Below, in pieces: positions 46,517 through 54,591 of a DNA stretch of 64,000 bases. The first letter of the stretch is position 1. The number at the start of each line of letters is the position of its first letter. The DNA comes from Hoeflea ulvae (GTDB lineage Bacteria > Pseudomonadota > Alphaproteobacteria > Rhizobiales > Rhizobiaceae): assembly GCF_026619435.1 (NCBI RefSeq), contig NZ_JAOVZQ010000001.1, forward strand, positions 875,501 through 939,500, given 5' to 3'. The position numbers and the translations under genes are program-made. Below the pieces are notes generated by a model. That model saw only the letters and a program-made list of their open reading frames with translations, was not told where the DNA came from and did not search any database.

Positions 46517-47502
46517 AGGCCGTTCTAGTTCGCCGGTTCGCGCCGATTGAAGAAGCCGCCATCGAGGATGTGGCTTCCTTGGTTCCGGGCAAGGGAGAGG
46601 TCGTTGTCGACCTTCATGCTGCGGAAGTGAATTTCCCAGACATCCTTGTGATGGAGGGCAACTACCAGAAAAAACCCCCGCTGCCGTTCTCGCCTGGCAA
46701 GGCGGGCGCTGGTGTCGTTTCGGCCGTGGGCGAGGGCGTGACCAAGCTTTCTATAGGTGATCGAGTGGCGGTTCAGGTGGAATATGGCGCTTATGCCGAG
46801 CAGCTTTGCACCACAGCCGTCAACTGTTTCAAGATGCCGGTCGCAATGCCGTTTGAAGTCGCTGCCGCGCTCAGTCTGGTTTACCAGACCGCGCATTTCG
46901 CGCTGGTGGAGCGGGCTCACATGCAGCCTGGCGACAGGGTTATGGTTCTGGGAGCTTCGGGCGGGGTTGGTTCGGCAGCCGTGCAGCTTGCCAAGGCACT
47001 GGGCGCGGGCACGGTAATCGGCGGCGTAAAGGGTGCACGCAACGCTGAATTGGCGCGCGCAGCGGGATGCGATGAGACGGTTGATCTGGATATGGACAAT
47101 CTGCGCGACGGGCTGCGCGATGCAGTACACCTCGCGACCGACGGCTATGGCGTTAATGTCGTGATCGATCCGGTCGGCGGTGCAGTGACAGAAGCCGCAC
47201 TTCGGGCACTGGACTGGCGTGGCCGACTGGTCGTGATCGGTTTCGCAGCGGGCAGCATACCAACGATCAAAGCCAATTACCTACTGGTCAAGAATATCGC
47301 GGTCACCGGACTGCAATGGTCAGACTACCGCGAGCGCGCCCCGGATTGGATCGAGCGGGTTCAGCTGGAGATTTTTGATCTCTGGTCAAGCGGGCGATTG
47401 GCTCCCCAAATCGCCGACAGCATGCCGCTTGCTCAATTTGCCGAAGCACTCAACAGGCTTAAATCGGGCAGTGCGCACGGCAAGATCATTCTCGTTTCCT
47501 GA
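46513..47502 (+). CDS. Zinc-free MDR-family NADPH:quinone oxidoreductase-like enzyme
   Basis: Encodes 329 residues. It has a GroES-like N-terminal domain and a Rossmann domain with VLGASGGVGSAAVQLAKALGA. The zinc ligands of alcohol dehydrogenases are absent, so it is the quinone oxidoreductase/enoyl reductase group using NADPH. Its task in the pathway is probably reduction of an enoyl or enone intermediate. This is inferred from context. Confidence 0.85.
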   Translation: MKAVLVRRFAPIEEAAIEDVASLVPGKGEVVVDLHAAEVNFPDILVMEGNYQKKPPLPFSPGKAGAGVVSAVGEGVTKLSIGDRVAVQVEYGAYAEQLCTTAVNCFKMPVAMPFEVAAALSLVYQTAHFALVERAHMQPGDRVMVLGASGGVGSAAVQLAKALGAGTVIGGVKGARNAELARAAGCDETVDLDMDNLRDGLRDAVHLATDGYGVNVVIDPVGGAVTEAALRALDWRGRLVVIGFAAGSIPTIKANYLLVKNIAVTGLQWSDYRERAPDWIERVQLEIFDLWSSGRLAPQIADSMPLAQFAEALNRLKSGSAHGKIILVS

Positions 47503-47566
47503 TCGCTGGCACCAACGGTATGGCCCAGGATCAATACCAACCTGCAAACACAAAAGGACAAAACCA

Positions 47567-47947
47567 ATGGACAATGCCACCTACGAAAAGGGTTTGAAGA
47601 TCCGCCGGGAAACGCTCGGCGAGGACTATGTGAACAAGGCCTTGGCCAATGTCGATGATTTCGGCAAGGACCTGCAGGAACTTGTGACGACCTACTGCTG
47701 GGGCGAAATCTGGGGACGCGAAGGGCTGGACCGCAAAACCCGTTCGACCATCAATCTTGCCATGATCAGCGCCCTCAACCGGCCGCATGAATTGGCAGCG
47801 CATATTCGCGGCGCGATCAACAACGGCGTGACCCCTGACGAGATCAAGGAGATCCTGCTGCAGGTCGGCATTTATTGCGGTGTACCGGCCATGGTCGACA
47901 GTTTTCGCATCGCAAGAACCGTCCTTGGAGAGATGAATGAGATCTGA
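47567..47947 (+). CDS. Carboxymuconolactone decarboxylase family protein
   Basis: Encodes 126 residues from the ATG at 47567. The small all-helical CMD fold has the pcaC-like line TYCWGEIWGREGLDRKTRSTINLAM and EILLQVGIYCGVPAMVDSFR. PcaC decarboxylates gamma-carboxymuconolactone, but family members act on many cyclic acids. Location beside an alpha/beta hydrolase and a lactonase-like protein echoes protocatechuate-type ring chemistry. It overlaps the next gene by 11 bases. Confidence 0.88.
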   Translation: MDNATYEKGLKIRRETLGEDYVNKALANVDDFGKDLQELVTTYCWGEIWGREGLDRKTRSTINLAMISALNRPHELAAHIRGAINNGVTPDEIKEILLQVGIYCGVPAMVDSFRIARTVLGEMNEI

Positions 47948-48857
47948 AGCTCAAATCAAGCTTGGCTTTGTCGGCATTGGGACCATGGGTGCACCCATGG
48001 TCCGGCGCCTGGCCAAAGCGGGTTACCGTCCAACGCTTCTGGACGCACACCCTGATGCAGCACGCGCAGTGGCGCAAGAAACCGGCCTGAGTGTTGCTGG
48101 CTCGGTAGAGGATCTTGGCCGGGATTGCGATATCGTGATTCTGATGTTGCCGACATCTGCCATCGTTCACAAAGTCTGCATGGGTTCGGGTGACGGCAAA
48201 TCGGGCCTTGCTGCGGAACTTGCGGCAGGCAACGTCATTTTGGATATGAGTTCGTCCGATCCGGTGGAAACCCGAACGCTTGGAGCGCGGTTGGCCGAAC
48301 AAAACATTCGCCTTCTCGACGCCCCAGTTTCAGGTGGCGTGCGCAAGGCGATTGCCGGAACACTGGCCATCATGCTGGGGTCAGACGATGAAGATGCCGT
48401 TGCCCCGGCAACGCAAATTCTCGAGGCGATGGGAACGGTTTACAGAACCGGACCTTTGGCATCCGGCCACGCGTCGAAGGCGCTGAACAATTATGTTTCA
48501 GCGGCCGGACTCGCTGCCGCCTGCGAAGCGGTCATTGTGGGCAGAAAATTTGGCCTGAACCCGGAAACCCTCGTCAATGTCATCAATGCCTCAACAGGCA
48601 GGAACAACTCGACAGAAAACAAGCTTGTTCAATTCGTTCTGAGTGGCGAGTTCAGCAAGGCAGGTTTCGCGCTGGGTTTGATGGCAAAGGATGTCGGACT
48701 CGCCGCGTCTCTCGCCGAAGCGCTGGAACTTGACTTGCCTGGCTTGAGTGAAGCGCGCCGGCTTTGGAGCGAAGCAAGCGGAAAATTGCAACGCGGCGCC
48801 GATCACACTGAGATCTTCCGTTATCTCGAGAATGCGGCGGAGACCAATGACACTTGA
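47937..48857 (+). CDS. 3-hydroxyisobutyrate dehydrogenase-family oxidoreductase
   Basis: Encodes 306 residues. It has the cofactor motif GFVGIGTMGAPMVRRLAKAG, the substrate segment DAPVSGGVRKA and the catalytic Lys in ASKALNNYVS. It oxidises a beta-hydroxy acid or reduces the matching aldehyde with NAD(P). The particular substrate is unknown. It overlaps the next start by 11 bases. Confidence 0.88.
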   Translation: MRSEAQIKLGFVGIGTMGAPMVRRLAKAGYRPTLLDAHPDAARAVAQETGLSVAGSVEDLGRDCDIVILMLPTSAIVHKVCMGSGDGKSGLAAELAAGNVILDMSSSDPVETRTLGARLAEQNIRLLDAPVSGGVRKAIAGTLAIMLGSDDEDAVAPATQILEAMGTVYRTGPLASGHASKALNNYVSAAGLAAACEAVIVGRKFGLNPETLVNVINASTGRNNSTENKLVQFVLSGEFSKAGFALGLMAKDVGLAASLAEALELDLPGLSEARRLWSEASGKLQRGADHTEIFRYLENAAETNDT

Positions 48858-50082
48858 TCTGAATGCGTGGGCCGCGCGGGCAGTTGCCGACACGATATTC
48901 GGCTGGCATTGCCGCGGCCTGTCGCTGGTTTTGTGTCTGCGCACGCCCGACAGTTCCCTGGGGGTGTTGATGTGTGAAAAGCCACGCATTCTCACCGCTG
49001 AAGAATGCACGCAACCGGACATTCTGATTGGAGGTCCACAGGAAGCGTTCAATCTGATCGGGCGCACCAACCCGCCGCCCGGAAGTCATTCATTCGGCGC
49101 GTTGCTGCGTCACGACACCGGAATAGCAATTGTCGCCGAACCTTTGAAGCAAGCCCAGGCGCTCGCCGCACTTGAGCGTCTGATCGAATTGTCCCGCCCC
49201 GAGCGCCCTTATTTTGAAGGCCATGATTTCGCGCATGACGAAGTTGCTGTCACCGGCCATCGAAAGCACTTGCGCACCAGCGGCAATCGGCAAGCAAGCA
49301 TCCACTATCTGGAAGCTGGCCGCGGTGTCCCGACCATCTTCCTTCACACGGCGGGCGCCGATAGCCGCCAATATCTGCACCAGCTTGCGGATTGTGCGCT
49401 GCAGACCTCCCACCGTATGCTGGCTTTTGACATGCCCTGGCATGGCCTCTCGTCCGGCGAAGACAATCAGGAGTTCACGGCCGGTTACCAATTGACCGAA
49501 GAAGCCTATCTGGATTGGTGTGCAGGTTTCATTGAGCAGGTCGCGGGTGGTCCAGCCATCATCATTGGATGTTCAATGGGCGCGGCAATTGCTCTCACAC
49601 TGACCGCACGACGACCAGATCTGGTGCTTGGCTGCATCGCGCTTGAAGCGCCGATGACAGCGCCGGGCCGTCGCAGCGAATTGCTCACGGACGCCCGCAT
49701 CGCCGACAGCCAGCATAATCCGGCCTATGTTCGCGCCATGCTCGGTCCCAACTGCCCGCAACGCCAGCGCGACGAGGCTTGCGCAATCTACGCGCAGGCG
49801 AGGCCGGGCATCTATATGGGGGACCTGGCCTATTACAGCAATGAATATGACGGTGCCCGGATTGCCGCTCCGCTTGCAATTTCCGGGCGGCCAGTCGCGC
49901 TGCTGACCGGTAGCTACGACTATTCTGCCTCGCCCGCCAATACGCGTCAGCTTCACGACGCGGTCAATTCCGACAATGTCACATTTAATGAAATGCCGGA
50001 ATTGGGGCATTTTCCGATGATCGAGGATCCGACGCGATTCCGTCCTCATTTGCTAACAGCCCTCAAGCGCCTTGGAGACTGA
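48847..50082 (+). CDS. Alpha/beta hydrolase with an extra N-terminal domain
   Basis: Encodes 411 residues from the ATG at 48847. The hydrolase part (about 140-410) has the nucleophile Ser in GCSMGAA, the acid Asp in SYDYSAS and His in ELGHFPM. The oxyanion strand is IFLHTAGADSRQY. The first 120 residues are a separate domain I cannot name with confidence, perhaps SCP2-like (lipid or CoA-ester binding). It may hydrolyse a lactone, enol-lactone or ring diketone in this pathway. Confidence 0.82.
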   Translation: MTLDLNAWAARAVADTIFGWHCRGLSLVLCLRTPDSSLGVLMCEKPRILTAEECTQPDILIGGPQEAFNLIGRTNPPPGSHSFGALLRHDTGIAIVAEPLKQAQALAALERLIELSRPERPYFEGHDFAHDEVAVTGHRKHLRTSGNRQASIHYLEAGRGVPTIFLHTAGADSRQYLHQLADCALQTSHRMLAFDMPWHGLSSGEDNQEFTAGYQLTEEAYLDWCAGFIEQVAGGPAIIIGCSMGAAIALTLTARRPDLVLGCIALEAPMTAPGRRSELLTDARIADSQHNPAYVRAMLGPNCPQRQRDEACAIYAQARPGIYMGDLAYYSNEYDGARIAAPLAISGRPVALLTGSYDYSASPANTRQLHDAVNSDNVTFNEMPELGHFPMIEDPTRFRPHLLTALKRLGD

Positions 50083-50087
50083 AATTC

Positions 50088-50897
50088 ATGAGTGATGTTC
50101 CCGTATTTGAAGTCTACGCGATCCAGTATGCGACCTCGATGCGTCCAACAGCAGATTACTTTGTTGGCGCCGATCCCCATGACGGACAATCACCGATCAA
50201 TTACTATGTCTGGTTGATCCGCAGTGATGACCACATCATTCTCATCGATACGGGGTTCAATGCCGAGCGCGCAAAGCAACGCGGCCGAAATTTCTTACGC
50301 TGCCCGACCGAAGGGCTAAGATCACTTGGCATTGCGCCTGAAGATATCAATACGGTGATCGTCACCCATCTGCATTATGATCACGCGGGAAATCTTGATC
50401 TGTTTCCCAATGCGCGGTTCGTCCTGCAGGACGAGGAGATGCGGTTTGCGACTGGCCGCTACATGCGCCACGAGTTGATGCGCGCTCCATTTGAACTTTC
50501 GGATGTCCTGCGCATGGTCACCAGCAATTTCGAAGGACGGGTGGATTTCGTCAATGGCGACGCCGAGCTCTGCCCCGGCGTAGGGCTGCATCACGTGCCA
50601 GGTCATTCCCTCGGCTTGCAATCTGTCACGGTCAATTCCAAACGCGGCCGTCTTTGTCTTGCTTCGGACGCGGCGCATTTTTTCGACAATATCCGTCTTG
50701 GTAATCCCTTCAAGGTCACGACCCATGTTGGCGACACGCTCGAAGGTCACGATCGCGTTCTCAACCTTGCCGGCTCGACTGACCGGCTGATACCCGGTCA
50801 TGATCCGCAAGTGTCGGAAATCTATAGGCAACATTTTGATGACAATCTGATTGTGGTCCTTCATGAAAACCCGACCCGAGACCCGCTTGCTGGTTAA
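50088..50897 (+). CDS. Metallo-beta-lactamase-fold lactonase (AHL-lactonase-like)
   Basis: Encodes 269 residues. The di-zinc motif HLHYDHAGN, His in HHVPGHSLG, Asp in LASDAAH and the late His in LIPGHDPQ are all present, as in AiiA-type lactonases. It opens a lactone ring. In this operon the substrate is probably a pathway lactone rather than a quorum signal, though signal quenching cannot be excluded. It is the last gene of the right operon. Confidence 0.85.
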   Translation: MSDVPVFEVYAIQYATSMRPTADYFVGADPHDGQSPINYYVWLIRSDDHIILIDTGFNAERAKQRGRNFLRCPTEGLRSLGIAPEDINTVIVTHLHYDHAGNLDLFPNARFVLQDEEMRFATGRYMRHELMRAPFELSDVLRMVTSNFEGRVDFVNGDAELCPGVGLHHVPGHSLGLQSVTVNSKRGRLCLASDAAHFFDNIRLGNPFKVTTHVGDTLEGHDRVLNLAGSTDRLIPGHDPQVSEIYRQHFDDNLIVVLHENPTRDPLAG

Positions 50898-50936
50898 TAC
50901 AGGGGACGACTAGCTTTAATGATGGGAAACAAGGGC

Positions 50937-51179
50937 TCAACGCCCAATAAGGAGCTTTTTCCGAACCCCTCTTTGCTGCTCAAGCTCGCTCACCTGAGCT
51001 ACCCACGTTATCAGATTTTCTAGCCAGTAACGGCAAGCACGGCCTATAAGAACAAATAGTGGGTTGCCCCTAAGGCGGACGAAAGGTCATTTTTCGAACG
51101 TTGATGAGCTGAAGATCGGCATACATGCGGCTTCATTGGTGTCTACTAAGATTGATTCTGTTCTTGTGCTTTTGGACAA
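50937..51179 (-). pseudogene. Decayed second copy of the AlpA-like regulator gene
   Basis: From a TTG at 51179 the minus strand reads SKSTRTESILVDTNEAA, SSSTFEK, a TGA stop where the intact gene has Trp, then LIGRACRYWLENLITWV. The intact gene at 18420-18644 reads SESTRTEPILVGTKEAA, SSSTLEKWR, then RIGRACRYRLDDLRTWV. Homology continues upstream of the start in a shared TTGCACCGACTT stretch. It is therefore the regulator of a related, older island. Confidence 0.88.
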
Positions 51180-51328
51180 TTTTAATTGTCCCCAAATTGT
51201 CGAATGCTGCTATTTTGCACCGACTTCAACCACTACCGTCCGTATTCAAGGCTGGCTGGTCTGACGCTATGAATAGCCCCTAGATTTGTAGACGCCTTCT
51301 TCCCTAAATTTGAGGCAAGGAGGCCATC

Positions 51329-51607
51329 ATGAGCACAGCCAAATTCAGTGACGATTTCAAGCGCGATGCTGTTCATCAGATCGTTGAGCGCGGTTATCCG
51401 GTTGCGGAAGTTTCGAAGCGCTTGGGTGTCAGTTCCCACTCGCTTTATGCGTGGAAGAAGCGGTTCGCGAAGTCAGGCTCCCGCGATGGGTCTATCGACG
51501 AACAGGCTGCTGAAGTTCGACGACTGAAGCTTGAACTGGCGCGTGTGACGGAGGAGCGCGACATCTTAAAAAAGGCAACGGCGTACTTCGCGCGAGATGC
51601 AAAGTGA
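51329..51607 (+). CDS. IS3-family transposase OrfA
   Basis: Encodes 92 residues with a helix-turn-helix (YPVAEVSKRLGVSSHSLYAWKKRF) followed by a leucine-zipper-like helix. The start has an AAGGAGG site. An A6G slippery run at 51568-51574 lies in the overlap-proximal region and would allow the -1 shift that joins OrfA to OrfB in this family. Confidence 0.92.
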   Translation: MSTAKFSDDFKRDAVHQIVERGYPVAEVSKRLGVSSHSLYAWKKRFAKSGSRDGSIDEQAAEVRRLKLELARVTEERDILKKATAYFARDAK

Positions 51608-52479
51608 AGTACGCCTTCGTAGCAGAGCATCGTCCGCTGTTTTCGGTGCGAGCGATGTGCCGTTCCCTTCGCATTCAACCTAGCGGCTTCTACGCATGGC
51701 TGAAGAACCCGTTTAGCAATCGGGCGCAGGAAGACGAACGTCAGACAAAGCTGATCAGGACAGCTTGGGAAGACAGCGGCAAGGTCTATGGCTATCGTAA
51801 GCTCCACGATGATCTGCTGGATCAAGGCGAAACGTGCTGTCCTAACCGCGTTGCGCGTCTGGCTACACTGGCGGGCATCAAGGCCCAGATCGGCTACAAG
51901 CGTCGGCCTGGCAGCTATGGCGGAAAGCCGGCATTGGTCGTCAACAACACGCTGGACCGGCAGTTCGACGTGGATGCGCCAGACACGGTCTGGGTGACCG
52001 ACATCACCTATATCAAAACATTGGAAGGTTTCGCCTATCTGGCGGTCGTGATCGATCTATACTCCCGGCGTGTCGTCGGCTGGGCAATGCAGAGCCGTCA
52101 GACGGCGGGCGTGGTCTTGCAGGCCCTGCTCATGTCCGTGTGGCGTAGAAAGCCGAAGAACAGGGTGCTGATCCATTCGGACCAGGGCTCGCAGTTCACC
52201 AGCATCGACTGGGCTGCTTTCCTCAAGGCTCACAATCTGGAACACTCAATGAGTAGGCGCGGAAACTGTCATGACAACGCGGTTGCCGAGAGCTTCTTCA
52301 ACTTGCTCAAACGGGAGCGGATACGGCGTCGAACCTACAAGACCCGAGTCGAAGCCAGACAGGATGTGTTCGACTACATCGAGATGTTCTACAACCCAAA
52401 CCGCAAGCATGCCAGGAACGGGATGCTGTCGCCCGTCGAGTTCGAACGGCAGCAAGAAATGAAAACCGAGGGTGTCTAG
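51604..52479 (+). CDS. IS3-family transposase OrfB (DDE catalytic part)
   Basis: Encodes 291 residues from a GTG. The DDE acids are in WVTDITYI, HSDQGSQFTS and NAVAESFFNLLK, preceded by the YGYRKLHDDL segment. The frame is -1 relative to OrfA, so the active transposase is probably the frameshift fusion. It appears intact. Confidence 0.92.
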   Translation: MKYAFVAEHRPLFSVRAMCRSLRIQPSGFYAWLKNPFSNRAQEDERQTKLIRTAWEDSGKVYGYRKLHDDLLDQGETCCPNRVARLATLAGIKAQIGYKRRPGSYGGKPALVVNNTLDRQFDVDAPDTVWVTDITYIKTLEGFAYLAVVIDLYSRRVVGWAMQSRQTAGVVLQALLMSVWRRKPKNRVLIHSDQGSQFTSIDWAAFLKAHNLEHSMSRRGNCHDNAVAESFFNLLKRERIRRRTYKTRVEARQDVFDYIEMFYNPNRKHARNGMLSPVEFERQQEMKTEGV

Positions 52480-52490
52480 AAAACTCGGGG

Positions 52491-52679
52491 CTATTCAGTC
52501 AGCCGGTGCCGGACATAGTTCGTCACGGTGATGCCAACCGCGCGCCCGATGGAGGCGTTCTGCCAGGTCCGCTCCGCCACCCGCCGGACGATCTCGTCGC
52601 GATGGACGGGAGGGCAGTTCGGGAAGTGTTTCTGCATGTGCTTAGCGACCGCCTTCGCTTGAAATCGTCTCTCAGTCAT
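52491..52679 (-). pseudogene. DUF2293 gene truncated by the IS element
   Basis: Reads MTERRFQAKAVAKHMQKHF, then GRAVGITVTNYVRHRLTE and a stop supplied by the IS end. The usual DUF2293 ending (HTDYD and a Leu-rich tail) is lost. The sequence left of the IS does not continue the gene. Its start overlaps the preceding gene by eight bases. Confidence 0.65.
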
Positions 52680-52992
52680 GGGCGATACCTTTTGCCTCGC
52701 CCTTGTCGGGGCAATGCTGCCGATGACGGCTCTGGGTGGCACTTCCGGAGGCTGTCTCTGTTATCGGTTCGCTCGCGGGGCCCGCCGACGGGGATGATGG
52801 AAGCAGATCGCCTTGGTTCCTAAAATCGGAATCGTTAAATGCGTGGCGTGCCGTTTCCGCTTGTCTCCTGCCCAGAGCGAGCCTAAAGGCCTGGACACTT
52901 CGTAGATCCGGCGCCGGGTCTGCGCCATCGGAGATCAAACGAAGGAATTCGATCCAGGCGCCCTCATTTTCTGTCAGTGACATCATCATCAT
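52672..52992 (-). CDS. Small hypothetical protein beside the XRE regulator
   Basis: Encodes 106 residues, starting MMMMSLTENEGAWIEFLRLI. The first 50 residues are helical and the rest is low-complexity and Ser/Pro-rich. The N-terminal segment TENEGAWIEFLRLISDGADPAP echoes the C-terminal part of the adjacent regulator (TENEGDWLRAIREASENTDPPL), so the two share a short module. It overlaps the regulator stop by four bases. Confidence 0.65.
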   Translation of the reverse strand: MMMMSLTENEGAWIEFLRLISDGADPAPDLRSVQAFRLALGRRQAETARHAFNDSDFRNQGDLLPSSPSAGPASEPITETASGSATQSRHRQHCPDKGEAKGIAHD

Positions 52993-53390
52993 TTTCCGAA
53001 GATTCCCCTGACTGCGGACCGGGCTCTGCCTGTCAGCGGCGGATCGGTATTCTCGCTGGCTTCCCGTATCGCGCGGAGCCAGTCACCCTCGTTCTCGGTG
53101 ACAGTCGTGCGGAAGATGCGCTGTATGGCGTTGGCCGTGGTGGGGTTCTCGATCTGCTCAAGGGCCATGAGAAAGAGCCGCGCCGGGTCGCACTCGAGCG
53201 CCATGGCAAGGCTAGGCACGCGATCAAGAGCGAGCTTGGAGGCGCCGCCTTTGATCATCGAGATCATGTTCGGATTGGGGAAGCCGGCTTCGGCGGCGAT
53301 CTGGGCTTGGGTCTTGCGGGACTTCAGCTCCAGAACACGCTTGGTGACGAATTGGGCAAGGCGGCTGTTTCGGTAGGGCTTGGTCGACAA
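52989..53390 (-). CDS. XRE-family helix-turn-helix regulator
   Basis: Encodes 133 residues. The DNA-binding domain is SRKTQAQIAAEAGFPNPNMISMIKGG. A C-terminal extension of about 50 residues carries the TENEGDWL module also found in the next gene. It is a probable repressor of island genes. It is the first of three coupled genes. Confidence 0.85.
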   Translation of the reverse strand: MSTKPYRNSRLAQFVTKRVLELKSRKTQAQIAAEAGFPNPNMISMIKGGASKLALDRVPSLAMALECDPARLFLMALEQIENPTTANAIQRIFRTTVTENEGDWLRAIREASENTDPPLTGRARSAVRGIFGK

Positions 53391-53700
53391 TGTGGTCTCC
53401 TTGTTCGCTGACGCAGCGAGCGTGCTGCTAAGTCAGATATAGCGAGGGGGAGACGGTCATTTTCGGAGGGAGGTTGGGAAATTGAGTGTGCCATCGGAAT
53501 GACGACGGCGTGCCAAAGCAGTGAGCTCGCAATGAAGCGAGTATAGGTATCGGTCAACGAGAGCAGATGCTGTAAAGAGCCAGTTCTGGCGGCCGGCGGT
53601 GGGAAAAGCGGTTTGCAGCTCTCTTGCCAACTCTTTGATTTCATAGACAACAGGTATGCGATGGTTTGAAATTAAAGTGTTGCAGAATCAATGAATTACA
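53391..53700. other. Stretch between the XRE gene and the tRNA fragment
   Basis: About 310 bases. The XRE promoter should lie at its left end. I see no gene and no 5' half of a tRNA. Confidence 0.5.
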
Positions 53701-53750
53701 CCAGACTACGAATCTGGGGGTCAGAGGTTCGAATCCTTTCGGGCGCGCCA
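53701..53750 (+). repeat. 3' fragment of tRNA-Arg(ACG), likely island attachment site
   Basis: The bases fold as an anticodon arm with five-pair stem CCAGA/TCTGG and loop CTACGAA (anticodon ACG), a variable loop, a T arm with TTCGAAT, and the 3' acceptor strand CGGGCGC-G-CCA. No 5' acceptor (GCGCCCG) or D arm lies upstream. It is therefore not a working tRNA but the duplicated 3' end left when an element inserted into a tRNA gene. The direction places the inserted DNA to the left. Confidence 0.85.
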
Positions 53751-54591
53751 TTTCGACTTCAGGGGACTGAAGGTTGAGCAGGGCCTTGGAGCGCGAGGTC
53801 GAGACTGAGGGGCGACGCCCGTTTTCATGCACATATTTGGCTTTTCCCTGACCATCGGTTGCGAGCGTGGTCATGTTTGGCCGAGCTGCCAGGATCGCAG
53901 GTCTGGGGCCGCGCGCAGGAAATCCAGTCGCGGTCCCTTCGTCATGGCTGGGCGCGAACGCTGACATCTTGCTTTCCGGGCTCTATCGCATTCCTCCACG
54001 GGGCTGGCCGGCTCTGCCTCCCACCGTGCCCGGCCCGCCCATGTCGATGCAGGGGATACTGGCAATGCCGGAGGCCGGGACCTTGCTTTCGGAACCATGC
54101 AGCGGGCCGGCGGCACTTGCCCTGGGCCGGATCCTTCCAGGCCCGGCTACACCCATGGATTGCATCCGGTCTCGGCGAACTGCTCCTGCAATTGAGTCTG
54201 CCTGTGCCGAAAAGGGAGATCTGTGGCTGCCCGGTGCGGTGCCGCGGCATATATAATTATAAGAATTTCACGTGCTGCACATTCGCCGGCCGACGGCAGG
54301 CGGAGTGCCGTTAATGATCTGCTAAACGGAAATAATCACTCGGTAATTCCAAGTATTGAGTATCGAGCACGAGCTTTTATACAAAATGTATGCAGAAAGT
54401 ATAGAGAACTACTGATATTTTGTTTTTGCCGGTCAGGTCTTTGCAAAAGGGCGCGGTCTGGGCAATCTGTTGCGTGTTGGCAACACAACAAATGGTTGGT
54501 TAGAAATCATATAGAGAACGGTTGTGCGGGACTCGCAATGCGGTGCCGGAGGCTGTACGCAAAATCGCGGCGTATAAATTGCGGAGTTAAA
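53751..54591. other. Gene-free stretch upstream of the TolC-family gene
   Basis: About 840 bases. The first half is GC-rich with open frames that lack any domain pattern. From about 54240 the sequence turns AT-rich (TATATAATTATAAG and similar). That is a typical composition for a silenced or regulated surface-protein promoter region. No RNA gene is visible. Confidence 0.45.

Larger units (their letters stand above)
51270..52497 (+). mobile_element. Complete IS3-family insertion sequence, 1228 bp
   Basis: The terminal inverted repeats start TGAATAGCCCC on both ends and match at about 23 of 27 positions. Two overlapping transposase frames fill the element. The three bases outside each end (CTA on the left, GTC on the right) do not match, so no target duplication is seen. 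This points to deletion or recombination after insertion. Confidence 0.88.

Noticed and set aside
53641..53967. Minus-strand frame with MARPKGFEPLTPRF across the tRNA fragment
   Set aside because: This peptide is the familiar false translation of tRNA antisense sequence. The tRNA structure on the plus strand explains it.
53859..54314. Plus-strand open frames of 129 and 151 codons before the TolC gene
   Set aside because: No ribosome site, no domain pattern, Pro/Arg/Gly-rich composition typical of GC-rich non-coding frames, and two overlapping frames equally open.
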